Shown here: positions 1 to 13,299 of the stretch, in pieces
Numbering within the stretch: position 1 is the stretch's first letter
How the letters are laid out: the number at the start of each line of letters is the position of its first letter
NCBI RefSeq assembly: GCF_937616625.2
Contig: NC_065574.1
Coordinates: forward strand, 3,286,001 to 3,350,000
Length of the DNA: 64,000 bases
Direction of reading: 5' to 3'
DNA from: Mercurialis annua
Taxonomy: Eukaryota > Streptophyta > Magnoliopsida > Malpighiales > Euphorbiaceae
Made by a program: the position numbers and the translations under genes
The notes under the pieces: model-generated
Told to the model about the DNA's origin: nothing
Seen by the model: the letters and a program-made list of their open reading frames with translations, nothing else
Database searches by the model: none

Positions 1-1687
1 TGGAATAAAACTGACAACTTTATTTTATGAGTGAAGTCTGGCCACCAACTAAACTTAGAATGTTATCCCACCAGGGGCAGCCATTGTAGAAGGTAACTTC
101 AACATTGTCGTTGTGCTCTAGTAGTCCATTGCATTTACAGTAATTTCTCAAAGTCAGAAACGTTAGATGTCAGCAACAAGATGATCAACGTGAATCTTGC
201 CGATCATCTACTTCACAAAACCAAATGACATATGAACTTGTTTGAAGTATACCTACATTCAACCATACCTATGCAAGAATTTTAATTTCTGCCCCAGGTG
301 CTCTATTGCACCTTAACAAAAATAGTTACTCCAAAAAAAGCCTCTGGACTTCAGGCTTACTTCAAGATATCTTTAATTGCTATAACATTTGTTGCTATTT
401 AAGGTTCACCTCTTCCGTAATTCTGAAGTAATTGTCAAGAAAAAGACATATTGGATCCTGAATGCCATTATCTTGCAAAGAACATTAATTATTTTCTCTA
501 AAGCTTCTCAAGTAACTTCCATTGCAAATGGAAGAGAACAGCATGGAAGCGCATTTTACCCCATCCCAGCTCATTTCAATATCCTTGCTCCAAATCAGCA
601 ATTAAAATCCATATAAGTTTCATTCGCTGTATAGCATGTGATTTATCTCTACTGATTATTCCAATTCCAAGATTCATCTATAACTATGAAAGCACTGTCA
701 ATAACCATATCTTCCCCAGTGTTTTTTTATATCATAAAACCTGTTTTTGCAGGTTAAGCTCTTCTGCTGATTCATAGATTTGAAAAAGAATACAGCAAAA
801 CCCATCATTGAATTCCTCAAAACCATAATCCCCTACATTGATCAGATTCCCCTTGACTAATGCAGACTGAAAGTAACTACCTTCTGATATTGCTAAAAAA
901 ATTATAACTCGTACTATTGATGTCTTCATGCCAAACATTACGGGTAAACACTTATTCTATGTAGTGTAGATTTGGATTTGGATAAGTGCAGACAATATAT
1001 GAAGCTACTTCAAATATCTAAATGAAAAGCTGATTCACCAATCCCGTATACATCTCCCATATTCTACAAAGCAATAAACACATACAAAGATAAAACTGTA
1101 AAGCTTAGGATTAGAATCCTAAGACCAGATTTTTTTTGGCATAGAATGAACAACACATAAGCATATCAAATGTGGTCTTAAAGAAACAAAACTAACAAAA
1201 TAGTAAGCATATCAGCTTAATTTTTCCCAACTAATACATGGTTAAATACACCAAAAAAAAACACTCAACTAATAGATAATACAATCAATAAGATCCACAT
1301 AAAACTCTCCAAGCTCAAGTATTACAAACTTAAAATATAAAAATGACCCACTTTTAATTTAACACCCAGCAATTGCATGTACCCAAGAGAAAAAATAACC
1401 AATACGGCAATAACCAATTCATCACTAACTTAAAAAAGCTCACTTCAATCAATCCCATTAAATATTACACAAATCCAAATCACTAACAAGTCTCCAAATG
1501 ACACCAAATTAAAAAACTAAACAAGAATTTACGATTGACCCACAAACCCAAACACCAATATCTAATTGGCCCACGATCTATTTCCGATCCATAACTCGGA
1601 AACAAACCCTAATCTGAAATTACAACAAAAAAATTCAACTGGATCCAAACCTTAAAAATGTCAGTAAACCAATAATTAGACATTTAC
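1..1687 (-). other. Intron 1 (partial) of the PP2A B55 gene
   Basis: AT-rich sequence downstream, on the minus strand, of the GT donor at 1687-1686. I found no second exon of the B55 gene, whose WD-repeat exons must lie beyond the left edge. Small open frames here (for example 732-938) match nothing I know and look like chance. Confidence 0.55.
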
Positions 1688-1799
1688 CTTCCTGAACTTC
1701 TTCGCCGGCGGTTCTCTCTCCGAAGACCTGAGAGAATTTCCAATCCAACGGCTGTGGTGGGGCCGGCGGAGCTGCAGTGACCTCATCGCCACCGTTCAT
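1688..1799 (-). CDS. PP2A 55-kDa regulatory subunit B (B55), first coding exon
   Basis: B55 subunits are WD-repeat proteins that direct the PP2A catalytic/scaffold core to its substrates in cytosol and nucleus. Only exon 1 is in the window: 37 codons plus one base, from the ATG at 1799 to a GT donor right after the codons for EEVQE. The peptide begins MNGGDEV, is Ala/Pro-rich, and ends with WKFSQVFGERTAGEEVQE, close to the conserved N-terminus of plant B55 alpha/beta proteins (recognised from knowledge of the family). Upstream sequence is AG/CT-rich and probably 5' UTR. Intron 1 exceeds 1.6 kb and the remaining exons lie off the left edge. The call rests on one short exon, but this motif is very characteristic. 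Confidence 0.8.
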
Positions 1800-2631
1800 T
1801 GTAATTTTTTTGCAATCTCTTGTGTGTGTGTTTTTGGAGGCAACCAACGATCAAATCGAAGAGGTGTAGTTCCGACAAGGAAGCGATCGAATTAAAAGAG
1901 ATGAAAATATTGTTAATCAGTAATTGATTAAATTAATAATAATGAATTAAGCTACATATACATAATAAAAAGGAATTTTTTTTTTTTGGTTTTGTTTTGT
2001 GTTAAAAATGAGAGAGAGATTTTTATAATTCAACCATTGAAACAGAGAGCTTTTGTTTGTGTGTTTTTATTTTTTATTTTTATTTTTTTTAGTATTATTT
2101 TTATTTTCCTCTTTCTATATCTGAATGAAATAAATAAAAACTAGTGCAATATTACAAGTTTCTCTTTGTTTCTCTATCTAAAAGGGTAAAACTGGAACTC
2201 CAGTAATTTTTGGCAATAAATGTCATTTTAGTCCCTAAATTGAACACAAAATATCAGCTAAGGCCAAACTTGCAACTTTTAAAAAAACATATTGAATTTA
2301 ATATTTTAACTCGTTTTACACTTCAACTTCAAATTATCTCACCAATTATTGAGCAGAGGATTAAATCGACTTCTGAATTTATGTTCGGGGTCATGTAATT
2401 TACTGACAACTATTTTGACCAATTAATAATATTTTTCAATTATTAAATCAATTAAGGATAAATTCTCTATTTTTAAGTTAATTAAGGACAAAAACTGATC
2501 ATCTGAGGTTTCTAAATCCATTTATATCGTCTTTAACCAAAAATAAAAAATATGATTTTTAATTGATCAACATGTCTGAAAGTGAGTTATTTATGAGCAT
2601 AAACTATAAACTAAATTAACCTTTTATTTAA
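1800..2631. other. 5' flank of the PP2A B55 gene
   Basis: Contains GAGAGA-type tracts (about 2008-2020 and 2043-2050) that could be 5' UTR or core promoter of the minus-strand gene, then AT-rich sequence. No other gene seen. Confidence 0.4.
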
Positions 2632-3014
2632 GGCTTAATTACTTAAAAACCACCCACCTTGAACTTTTTTTTCGTTTATACCCTGACCTAGGAAAAAGTT
2701 CATCTATACCCTGACGTATGTGTTTATGTTTCACCTCTACCCCAAGGCACTAAATTAACCTCTTTTCATTTAAAAAAATATTTAAAATAGTCCTTCATTT
2801 AGAGAAAAATTCATTTCTAATTAATCTCTAATTAGCTTAGGTTAAAAATGAAGAACTATTTTAAACTTTTTTCTTAATGAAAAGAGGTTAATTTAGTGTC
2901 TCGGGGTAGAGGTGAAACATAAATACATACGTCAGGGTATAAATGAATTTTTTCCTAGGTCAGGGTATAAACGAAAAAAAATTTCAAGGTGAGTGGTTTT
3001 TAAGTAATTAAGCC
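2632..3014. mobile_element. MULE-type MITE, 383 bp, copy 1
   Basis: The ends are inverted repeats starting GGCTTAATTACTTAAAAACC and extending about 100 bp. Perfect 9-bp flanking duplications TTTATTTAA lie at 2623-2631 and 3015-3023. The termini match those of the 6-kb MULE at 48328-54329, so this is probably a non-autonomous relative. It has no coding capacity. Confidence 0.9.
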
Positions 3015-3814
3015 TTTATTTAATAATTATTGATCCCTGCAGTCGCAGTTTATATGTAATACTTTAATCATTTTCTAACCGCCTCATTTAAAAAAATAAA
3101 ACGATTTTATTCTTCAGATTGGTAGAATTTTGAAAGTAGTTAGATGTTAAATTAGACTTAAACCGCTTGACCCTACTGAGATTCGAAGTCGAATAGAAAT
3201 GCATTTGAAGAACATAGCCGCTTGAACTAAATCTCACTTACTGGTTAAAACGATCTAAAATAAGTATATGTTTTCAAAATTATGAGAATAATTTTAATTG
3301 ATTTTTTATGTTAAATTTAAAAGATAATTTTTTTTTTGTGTGCAACAAACAAAACCGTTCTCTAGAACCCAAAAACAACACTACACTTTCTCTCTAGTGT
3401 AAATTGGTTTCATAGAGATACAATGCTGTGAGATAATCAGTATGAAAGTCAGACTTGATTGGATTATAACATGAGGGCATGTGTTTTGACTGGTTGGTGA
3501 GGATAAAGCAAAGAAAAAGCTAGGTGTTACTATGTTAGGGTTTGTTGAAATTACCTATTTATCCTTTCCCTTTTTATCTTGCATTTGTCTTGTTTTGTTT
3601 TTTGTCATGTACTGAAATGTCACCATGGGAATAAAAAAAGTCATGTCGATGGACGGCTGAGATTGGTTATCAGAAAAGAGGATGTGATGTGAATGTTGTT
3701 TGTTACTTTATGAGGAGTAACACATTTGTTGACTTCACTAAGATGTCAAGAAAGAAATTAGAAATAGGGAATTCTTAGGCTCATAGGACTAATTAATAGG
3801 CTACAAATATTAAA
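3015..3814. other. Intergenic, no gene seen
   Basis: AT-rich sequence between two transposable elements. No convincing open frame or RNA gene seen. Confidence 0.5.
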
Positions 3815-4780
3815 TGAATAAAGGATCACTTTCACCCCCGAAATTGCGTCAAAGTATCAAAAAAGTCCAAAGCTGGAAAACCGGATCACTTATACCCTGA
3901 ACTTGTGTAAACCGGCTCAAAAAGACCCCTTTGCTGACGTGGCACCTTAATTGGAGAGTGAGATTTAAATTAATCATATCTTACACTAATTAATTATAAT
4001 CAACACTAATTAATCAAATTTTATCACTAATTAATTATAATATACCATTAAATAAATTAGGGACTTTTTTGACTTTTATCCAAAAAATATTTTTAATTTT
4101 TTTTTTTGGAGTTGCTGCTCCGAGGAGCAGCAGCTCCTCAATTTTCTGACCGCTCCTCATCGGAGGAGCAGAGCTCCTCGTGAAAAACGAGGAGGCGCTG
4201 CTCCTCATCGGAGGAGCAGTGCTCCTCGTTTTCACGAGGAGGCTCTGCTCCTCAGATGAGGAGCAGCGCCTCCTCGTTAGGAGCTCTGCTCCTCATCTGA
4301 GGAGCAGAAGCTCCTCGGAAAAACGAGGAGCTGCTCCTCAGTTGACGAGCAAGCTCCTCGATTCCGGCGAGGAGGAGCTCCTCCTCGACGGAAAACATTT
4401 TTTTAAATATAAAAATAAATAAAAATGTAAAATATACAATAAAGTCCTTATATTTTTAAATATTATTAATAATATAAATAAAGTTTTAAATTAAATTATT
4501 AATTTGAAAGTCTTATATGTTAATTTTAAAGTTTTATATGTTAATTTAAAAAAATTGAAAATTTTAAGCACCATTTTAATCTTTTTTTTGGATAAAACCA
4601 CTTTGAAATGAAAACCACTATCTAAAACCGGAGAGTGTAACTCACTCTCTGAGGTGAGAGTGGGGAGGGGTGTTTTTGAGCCGAAATACGCAAGTTCAGG
4701 GTATAAGTGATCCTATTTTCCAGCTTTGAACTTTTTTGATACTTTGACGCAAGTTCAAGGGTGAAAGTGATCCTTTGTTC
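3815..4780. mobile_element. Terminal-inverted-repeat element, 966 bp, 9-bp TSD (Mutator-like)
   Basis: The left end reads AAAGGATCACTTTCACC and the right end is its inverse. The outer inverted repeat is interrupted but runs about 110 bp. Flanking duplications AATATTAAA lie at 3806-3814 and 4781-4789; the terminal base is ambiguous by one. A 9-bp duplication points to the Mutator superfamily. The interior is AT-rich except for a GC-rich hairpin cluster at 4110-4395. No transposase. Confidence 0.8.
4110..4395. repeat. Cluster of alternating GAGGAGC / GCTCCTC hairpins
   Basis: GAGGAGC and its complement GCTCCTC alternate many times over about 285 bp, giving a series of short perfect hairpins within the 966-bp element. 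It is GC-rich in AT-rich surroundings. Both strands are open over about 60-80 codons because of the repeat, which is not evidence of a protein. Confidence 0.8.
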
Positions 4781-5322
4781 AATATTAAATTATCAATCTT
4801 TGATATGTTATTATCATCACTAGTTTAGATTATAAGTGAATAAATATTCATCTCTTTGTTAATCAAGTTTGCTTCCTTGGGAGATAACATGAAAAAATAA
4901 ATGTTCTTCTGTTCATTGTTTTTCACTAAATAAAATATTTCGTCATCACCACGAACTATATCTCAAATGATACAAGCGTTGATCAGTAAATTATTTTTTT
5001 CGTAAATCTTCCCACAAATGCGCCCTCCAAATTATTAAAACAAAATTATTTCTTCATCAAAATCTATAATTTATAACATATAAAAATATAAAGAATAACA
5101 TAAAGTTGCTGTAATTTAAATACCATCGCCATTTTTTAAAAAAGAGTTGCGATCATCAAATTTTGGTGGGTGAGAGGCGCTAATCTCGAGTCTTTGGTTG
5201 AAAACCATCGTCTTTTTGCCCTTTGTGTACGTTTTGTATTTTTTAAAATAATTTGGTCTGTTGTGGAGATTCAATGCGGTTTCAAAGTGTTGTAACATTG
5301 AGATCAAATATTTGGTATCAAT

Positions 5323-5868
5323 TGTTGTAACTGGTTCATGACTGGATTGGTATGCGCAGCGGAATTGAAAACACCTGAAAGGTATTTAATTATGGATTTA
5401 AAAACAAATGACCATATAACAAAATAAATAAATAATATAAGAGATTTACGTGATTCGCCATTAAAAGATACATCCATGGGTGAAAAAATCGAGTCACTAA
5501 TCATCAAAAGGAGTTCAAAATTGATGGAAAATCTCCAAATAAAAAATATTTATAATAAATATACCCTTAGAAAAAAATCCACAAAATATTTCTCTTTATA
5601 AGAAGTAACCCAAAAGAATTAGTATTAATATATATTTCTCACATTACACATACCCCTTTTCCCTTATTCACATCAATGACTACATCGTGTGTTCGGTTTT
5701 TTTCTATAATTCTAAAAGATAAAAAAGGTAGGGTATTTATATGGCATTAGAAGTATTAATCCTGATTAAATTATATTCCTAATTAGTCAGTGATAACAAA
5801 ATTATTCTACATCAAAATACTACACAATAGAGTTCTAATATAATTAGAATTTTAGTCATATTCCAACA
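5323..5868 (-). mobile_element. Probable solo copia-type LTR, 546 bp
   Basis: Read on the minus strand it begins TGTTGGAATATG and ends GTTACAACA, the TG...CA ends of an LTR. It holds a CCTTTCAGGTGTTTTCAATT stretch near its 3' end, as copia LTRs often do. It interrupts a dispersed repeat whose uninterrupted relative is at 10910-11395. No internal retroelement genes are present. Confidence 0.5.
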
Positions 5869-6310
5869 CATAGTGTTTTTACAGTTTATGTATTTGGTTT
5901 GTATGAATTCATCAAGTTTTTTATGGATTCAATCAAGAACTTATCGTTCTGGGCGATCACATGTTTTGATTCTGGATGAATCCAGTTTTGTGAAGTTTTC
6001 TTGACTTCTTCAAGATTTTTATGCTGATCCCTACTTGTTTTGTTGCAAATTTATGTTGGTTTTCACAACTGTAGTGATGTTTCAAGTTTCCAATTGAAGA
6101 TTTTTTCGAAGACTCAAACTTGTATCCTATTCAAGTGCAATTATTTAATTCATCTGTTTAAAACTTTATTCAGATCGTTCGATTAACCCGCTTATGATTG
6201 TATCTTAAGCCATTTTTTCTTTACTAAGTCTGCAGATTTATCCTGCTAATTCGTTTGACCTGTTTTTGGTTTTGAGTTGATATAATGATATTTATGTTGA
6301 TCTCATAAAA
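5869..6310 (+). repeat. Unclassified dispersed repeat, copy 1 (3' part)
   Basis: Colinear with 10965-11395, sharing blocks around GGTTTGTATGA, TTTTGTGAAGTTTT, GTTGCAAATTTATGTTG and the AATAAAATGA-like end. The 5' part is at about 5235-5300 across the LTR insertion. No protein recognised. Confidence 0.6.
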
Positions 6311-7558
6311 AAGTTAAAAAGATAATAAAAACTACAAAACATAAAATTAGAATTTTTAGATGGACTATGCGAGTAATAATCAGAATTAAGTTATATTTAT
6401 GTGAAAAAGTTTCAAGTTTGTTCAAGTTAGACCTCTATCATTACTAATTTTCCTCCTTTATGCCCATTATTTACGTTTGAAGTTGTAGTATGATATAAAT
6501 TTAAGCCAATTATTTGCACACTTATTTCATAAAAATTTGTGCTGATGTACATAAATATTAAAAATTTCAAAATGGTCATGCATAATTGTTTAGAATTCTT
6601 AAACTAATGAAGCCTAATGCTAGTGATTTATGAAGTCAACAAATACATTTGTTCTAGAAATCTGGATTAAAATGTTACCTTTGCTTGGATAGTATAAAGA
6701 TGGGTTGTCAAGAAAAGGATTATGGGTCCATGTGTAATATGTAAGAATTTTTAGAAAAAATTATTTTTAGTTTATAAATATATATAATTTCAATTTGTAT
6801 AAATATTCAAAACATAAGGTCGTTGTGTTTCTTGAATTTGTGCATAAAAATCAGTTAACTCACGTCTAACTTTAAATTAATTAAGAATTATATTATGGAG
6901 TATGTTTTTAAGTCAATTAATTCTGAAATTGGATCACCATGGTCGCTAAATTTTGTTCATTTTATACAGTTTGAAAATTAATCGATATAAAAAGAAAACA
7001 TCATATTTAATTATTAAAATATTTAAATATAAATCAGTTGACTATGGCGTATAAATTTAAGCATCGCGATGACCTTTTACACTTAGTATTTGTCATCAAT
7101 GGATATACACTTAATTTTAGTTGTGACTTCTTGTTAGAGTTGAACTAAAGAGAAGGGTCAGTACTAGCCTTGCCTCCCACTTTGTACAATTGGGACCCAA
7201 AATGGGCCAACATTTTGGTTACCCTAACCAAAACCCCAAACCTGACCTATTATTTATTTTAGGCCCAAGATCATAGTTCAACACAAAATAGTCATTTGAG
7301 TCCATAGAGTTCAAGTTGTTAAGCCCCTCTTGTTCCATTTAACCCTTGGTGATAAAGGCGTCCAAAAACCAAACTAAATTTAAAATATGAAATTCCAAAA
7401 GTTTAGTTAACTTTGGATATAAATTGGAAAAATAAAACTCGTAAAAAACAAAATGACTAGTTTAATTTGATTATATTCAATATATTTATGTATTTTATAA
7501 AATTAATTTGATTTTTTTATTTTTATTTTTATCGATTCACAATAAACTAAAGACACAG
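6311..7558. other. Intergenic, no gene seen
   Basis: AT-rich sequence with no open frame or recognisable element. Confidence 0.5.
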
Positions 7559-8089
7559 TAGAGATGTCAATTCGTGTCACTTTGTCACAAATATATTGTG
7601 CATTTGTCTAAAAGTAAATATATCTTTTTAACTCGAACACGACCCGTTCAACTTATCGTGTTAAAGCTCAAACTCAAACACGGCATGTTTTTTTAACGGA
7701 TTAACAAGTGATGAAAGTATAATTTATTAAATAAAAAAAATGTCATAATAATTTACTTATTTAACATGTTTAATACATTTATTAATAACTCGTTTGACCT
7801 GATCCCTAATTATATGAGTATATAACAAAACAACAAACCTCTTACTATAAACATAAATCTTGATACAACATAAAACAATTAATAGATTATGTGTGCTATG
7901 TGATTATATTTGGTCACATATAATTATTTAACAAATTAATATAATTAATAAATATATTTAAATGTGTTTTAAACAGATTAGGCAGATTCGACCTACTATT
8001 GATCTATTTTTATTATGAATTCATATAAATTCAATTTAAAATCCGTTTAATTTCTTATAAAACGGGTTGTGTGAGAAATTGTAAGCTCT
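7559..8089. mobile_element. Possible degenerate hAT-like element
   Basis: The left end TAGAGATGTCAATTCGTG is similar to the inverse of the right end, and imperfect 8-bp flanks are related (AGACACAG versus TGGCACAG). Strongly diverged, with no coding capacity. Confidence 0.35.
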
Positions 8090-10909
8090 GGCACAGCCCT
8101 GTTTGATGAGAAGTCCAACCAAGTAACTATTATTTTCAATGTCAAAATTATCATGCCATTATTTCTTTATAAATGTTATCTTCATTGTTCTAATAAAATA
8201 TATTACTATTTTTGTTTGAAGTTTTTGGAAATAAAGACGATGGATTAAGCCATGGGCTTTAGTTAGATTATCTCCACCACAGTAAGGCCTTGGGTTATTT
8301 TATTTTGGGCTCATTGTTCCCTTCTATCGGGCGAACTAAATGCTCCTCACTGGACTGTGGAGCACTGGACTGTTTTTTTTTTTTTCAAATTAAATCATGC
8401 AAAAATGAAAATACATTTCTTAAAGTAGAAGCTATAGTTAAAATACTTCTAAGCTATATCGTGACCTCGATAGTTACATACAAATTTATAGAATATAAAA
8501 AGGCAGAATATTTATGACGTGTACGTATCAGATGAACTAGATTCTCATTAGATTTGATTTTTTAATTAGAGGGAGCTCATACATATTATGCAGTACCCCC
8601 TGTGAATACTTCGCCGGTATGAAATAATGAGTATTTTTTATAATAATAAATCAAGTCAAGATTAAGAATCGAACTGGAGGAGCGTAGCCATTCGAGTCGA
8701 TGGAATGGAGCTAGACTGAAAGGAGAGGAAAAGAGCACGAAACTAAGTTAAACAATCCAAACCAGGTTGAAAGCGTCGAAACTTATCCACTTGAAGCACT
8801 ACATTTCTTTTTTGGGGTCAACATCAGCAATGCTGTTCATCCAACGATAAATCTAACCCCAATTAATTATAAAATTATGGTAGGAATAATAAAAAAATAT
8901 TTCAGAATTGAATGTTTTTACTTTTTAGTCAATAAAACTTTTAAATTTTTTTCAATAGCAAATTAATAAAAATAAATAATTAAATAAGTAATACAATAAG
9001 TCCAAAATTTTAATTATATATATTAATTAGAGGTTTAATTTAATAATGATCACAATCTCGACAAGAAAAATAAGTGATGTCGATTGCCCTAATTTATTTA
9101 TTTTAAGTAATTATGTTATTTAGTTTACAAAAAGGCGATCGAGAAAGAAACAGCTACACATTCACTGGTAGATATGATCATATACTCGTTCTGAATATAT
9201 TTAAATCTGATCTAATATTTTTATTTATATATCTAAATCCGACCTATACGTGATTCAAACATATTGTTATTAGTTAATATTAGTCAATAAATAAATTCAT
9301 ATCGATAAAATTCGCTATTATTTTAAATTTGCTATTTGTTATTGTTTACAACAAATATAAACGACACTATAAACAATATTATAATAAATTTTCTATTTTT
9401 TAATAGCTTTTGATTCATTAAATAGTTTTTTAAATCTTGAAATGCTTTTTTCAACAGATTGATCTCAATATTTTTTTGAGGCTAGACACCTCTTTTTTAA
9501 CTAATGGTCTAAAAATAGGATATTAAAGTTAGGTGTTTAAATGGGTGGATAACAGGTCCGAGCCGCTCTTGCACGCGTATGGTTACGAGCATGCGGTTGC
9601 TAGCTACAGTTTACGAGTGTGCCCGGTGGAAATTCTAGCCATAGACACGTCAACTGTACTCGAAGGTCCCTAGAAAACAGCAATACAATACTAGTTAATT
9701 ATAAATCATAATGTTAATTTAATGTTTTATGATTTTACAATTAAATAAGAAGATTATTACTCCAACCGTTTCGTTTTAAAATTTTAGTAGTTTTAATTTT
9801 CACTTTAAAATATTCTATTTTAGAAGTCCTTTTTTTCAAAAAAATTATAGTAATAAATATTCCACTGATATTTTAAAATGACAATAATACCTATATTATG
9901 GATAGGAAAAAGTATTTTTTATGGTCTATAACATTGAATAAAATTTTAATGAAAAAATGTTGATGTTTATGCTATTCAAAAGCTACATTAGTTATTATTT
10001 TAAAAAATAATTTCGTGTTTTAAATTATAAAAACATTAATAATTTGTATTGTATGTTATTAGAATTTAAAATTTATATTATAAATGTAAAGTTTATTAAA
10101 TTTTATAAGGATCCCAATTATTTTTTATATGAATTAAACTAAAATCAAAAAAGTATTTTAATATTTTGCTAAAAAAAGTATTTTAATATGCGATTTAATG
10201 CTAAGAATAAACCTCAAAATTAATGAATTATAGATCAAAGCGAATAATACTACTTAAATTTATTAATTTTATTTTTCCAACAAGTGTTATTTTTTCCCCG
10301 TTATAATAATAAAAAAAATTCAAAATCAGCCATTCGAGCACTTTAATTATGGGTCGGCAACTGCTAAGTGATAGTGGTATATCCGTGTCACTAAATAGCC
10401 TTAATAAGCAAATAATTAAGGATGTGTCTGTAGTTAAAAATAAAAAAAAAAGGATGTGTGTGTCTTTGACACATAAATCATAAATGTGTCAATTATTTAG
10501 GGACCATGTGCTTATTCATATTTGCATTGGGGTTCTTGCCTGATCGTGCCAGTTCCATGTTATATTTTTCACATTTTTCCTAATTTTTTTTTATTTTTAT
10601 CTGTCCATTCCACCCAAAAATATTTCTACATAAGTATTGGTATTTCTACAATTTAAAAATAGTGTTAATCATTAGTTTTTATGGATTGTAGTTTAAAATT
10701 GCTTACATCATTGATTATTTTACAAGTGTGTTTAATCATTATGATTGGGGTCAAATTTTATTTTTAACTAAAATTTGATATTTTTATTCACTTAACAAAA
10801 GTATATAAATAAATTTCATTAACAGAAGTAAATAAATGAAGGTTTTGATCATCGGAATTGGTGGGTGTGAAGTATTGATCTACCGGTCATTGGCTAGAAA
10901 TCATAGTTT
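8090..10909. other. Intergenic, no gene seen
   Basis: Mostly AT-rich. A lone Stowaway-like terminus occurs near 9757 without a partner. A less AT-rich patch at about 9550-9660 matches nothing I recognise. The frame at 8290-8517 looks like chance. Confidence 0.45.
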
Positions 10910-11395
10910 TTCTGTCTGTTTTCTATATATTTTGTGTTCTTTTTTGAATAAATTGCTTCAATGTGGAGATTTGATGTGGTTTTAAAGTTGTTTTGCAGTT
11001 TATATTTGGTTTGTATGAGTTCCTTGCGGATTCGATCAAAATTTTACTGTTCAGGGCGACCACTTTTTTGATTCATGATGAATCATATTTTGTGAAGTTT
11101 TTTTGATTTCTTCGAATTTTTTATGTTGGTTTCCATTATTTTGTTGTAAATTTATGTTGATTTCCGTTATTTTTATAGTTTTTCAAGTTTTCACCTGTAG
11201 ATTTCTTCAAAGATTTAAATATGTATTTAATTACAACGCAGTTATTTAATCTATTTTTAATAGATTTGTAAGATAAATCTACAATTAAATTTGCTTATAA
11301 TTATCGCATATACCATTTGTTTTTGTCAAATCTATAGATTTACTCTACATCTTACATTATAATTATTTTAGTTTCTGAGTTAATAAAATGAAATC
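10910..11395 (+). repeat. Unclassified dispersed repeat, copy 2
   Basis: Diverged but colinear relative of 5235-6310 without the LTR insertion. It serves as an empty-site comparison for that LTR. Confidence 0.6.
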
Positions 11396-12510
11396 CATTT
11401 TAATCTAAAAATATATAAAAAAATCAAACACCATGAATTGAATCCACCCGAGCTTGACCAAACCAAATCATGATCAGGGTTAGCTAAAACCCTCCTTCAA
11501 ATTATGGTTAGGTGAAAGACTGCTTAATTGAACTTAGTGATTACGTAGAACAAGAAAATTAGGTTCGATCGGTTCTTGTTTATTTCATTTTTGTTCCTCA
11601 CGGAACTTGGTTTAGTGCGTCAGTTTAAGATAGAACGATCCATTAAGCAATTATCATTTACACATCATTAGGATGCACACCACACAAATTATACTACTAT
11701 ATACTCCTAATATTTTTGTCCAACTTGCTTAATGGTGATCATGCCATTTTTTTTAGCAGAGATAAAACTATTCTTCGTTAGTTGTTAACGTAATTAGCGG
11801 AACTAAATTAATACCGTCACAAACATACCATGGATTGAGAGAAAATAAGGGTCAAACCCTCAAACTCATGCAACTCTATGGACCTGGCCATTAGGGCAAA
11901 TCTTCATGTGCATCATACCGTTCTTTATTAGCCACGGTAACAAATTATATATTGTTCGGTTATTTTTAAAGACCAAACAGTATTATCGTTTTAGTCAATT
12001 CTTTTAAATAGTTATTCAAATGCTCATTGATTCGAATATCTCATAATCGGAAAGGAATTGCCGTCTCATCTTATTTCATTCTGATTCCACCACTGATCAC
12101 TAGCTACTAGCCATATATAGACACATATGTTTTGGTTTGCTGTTTGAGACATTTTTTTAATTTTTTTTTGTGAAAATAATATTTAAAGTTATTGCTAAAT
12201 AATATATTAATTTATCCGATTTTTAAATAATCTTGGAATTTAAAAAAAATTATTTTTATAATATTTTTCCACCGCAATAACAGACTCAATAAGAAAAATG
12301 TATGGGACTCACCGATCTGCATTTAATGTAGAGTGCAAATATGGGACTCTAGTTACTGTAAAGTGTAAATGTATTAACTTCTAAATGCATATGGAAAATA
12401 GTGCTACTTCTCCCTACAGAAAAATAGACTAATTGTTAGCTTAGGTGTTTTAATTATAAAATTTATTTTTATTTTTAATTATATTAAATAATTATTCAAA
12501 TATATTCAAT
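11396..12510. other. Intergenic, no gene seen
   Basis: AT-rich intergenic DNA. Nothing supported. Confidence 0.5.
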
Positions 12511-12640
12511 TTAATTAATTTTAGTCAAATTAAATAAAATTAATTATGGCTTTAATAATAATTAATGATTTTAATTAATTTTAGTCAAATTAAATAAAAT
12601 TAATTATGACTTTAATAATAATTAATGATTTTAATTAATT
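12511..12640. repeat. 60-bp tandem repeat, about 2.1 copies
   Basis: Units 12511-12570 and 12571-12630 are nearly identical (one visible G/A difference) and a third starts. AT-rich. Confidence 0.9.
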
Positions 12641-12738
12641 TTAATATTATAAATAATTTGTACTTCTGCATTTCATAAAGAGAAAAATAGTCAGTTTTTT
12701 CTTCTTCATAAAAATAGAAAAAATTACTATGTTTAATA

Positions 12739-13299
12739 CTCCCTCCGTCCCAAAACAATACTCCCTCCATTCTGAAATAGTTGTCGCTTTAGAGAGATTT
12801 TTTTGTTCCATAATACTTGTCACTTTAAAATACCAAAAAAGCATTTATTGCTATTTTTTCACATATATCCCTCATCAATTCATTGAAAGAATACAAAAAT
12901 ACAAATAAAGAGTCATACTAATTAATGTTAACAAGTTTTAAGAAAGGCTAATTTAGTAAAGATACTTATAATTTTAGACATATTTATTGATTTCTTAATT
13001 TGTGTGAAAATGGCTAAAGCGACAACTATTTCAGAATGGAGGGAGTAGTGTACTTTCTCTTTTTCACACAGTTTAAGAAACACAATTAATACTTCAACTT
13101 TTCACAAATTTATCTTCATTTTTTCTATCATATCCTTATTAAATATTATGACTATAGGCTAATAGCAGTAAATGATACACTTTAAATGAGGACAATATGA
13201 GAAATAAACACTCTAAATTGTATTTTGCAAGGAAAATGGACTATTGTTTTGGGACAAAAAAAATAAAAAAAATATACTATTGTTTTGGGACGGAGGGAG
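12739..13299. mobile_element. Stowaway-like MITE (outer), hosting a second one
   Basis: The ends CTCCCTCCGTCCCAAAACAA and its inverse are typical of Tc1/mariner-derived Stowaway elements. TA precedes the left end. Another Stowaway sits at its internal TA (12759-12760). Without that insert it is about 274 bp, the same length as the relative at 17288-17561. Its right end was hit by the hAT-like element at 13300. Confidence 0.9.
12761..13045. mobile_element. Stowaway-like MITE (inner, nested), 285 bp
   Basis: Ends CTCCCTCCATTCTGAAATAG and inverse, with TA duplications at 12759-12760 and 13046-13047. Inserted just inside the left end of the outer element. Confidence 0.9.

Noticed and set aside
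732..938. 68-codon minus-strand frame in the B55 intron
   Set aside because: No similarity to B55 exons and no splice context.
4035..4422. Two overlapping opposite-strand frames of 66 and 80 codons
   Set aside because: They follow the GAGGAGC/GCTCCTC repeat on both strands and have no protein-like composition beyond it.
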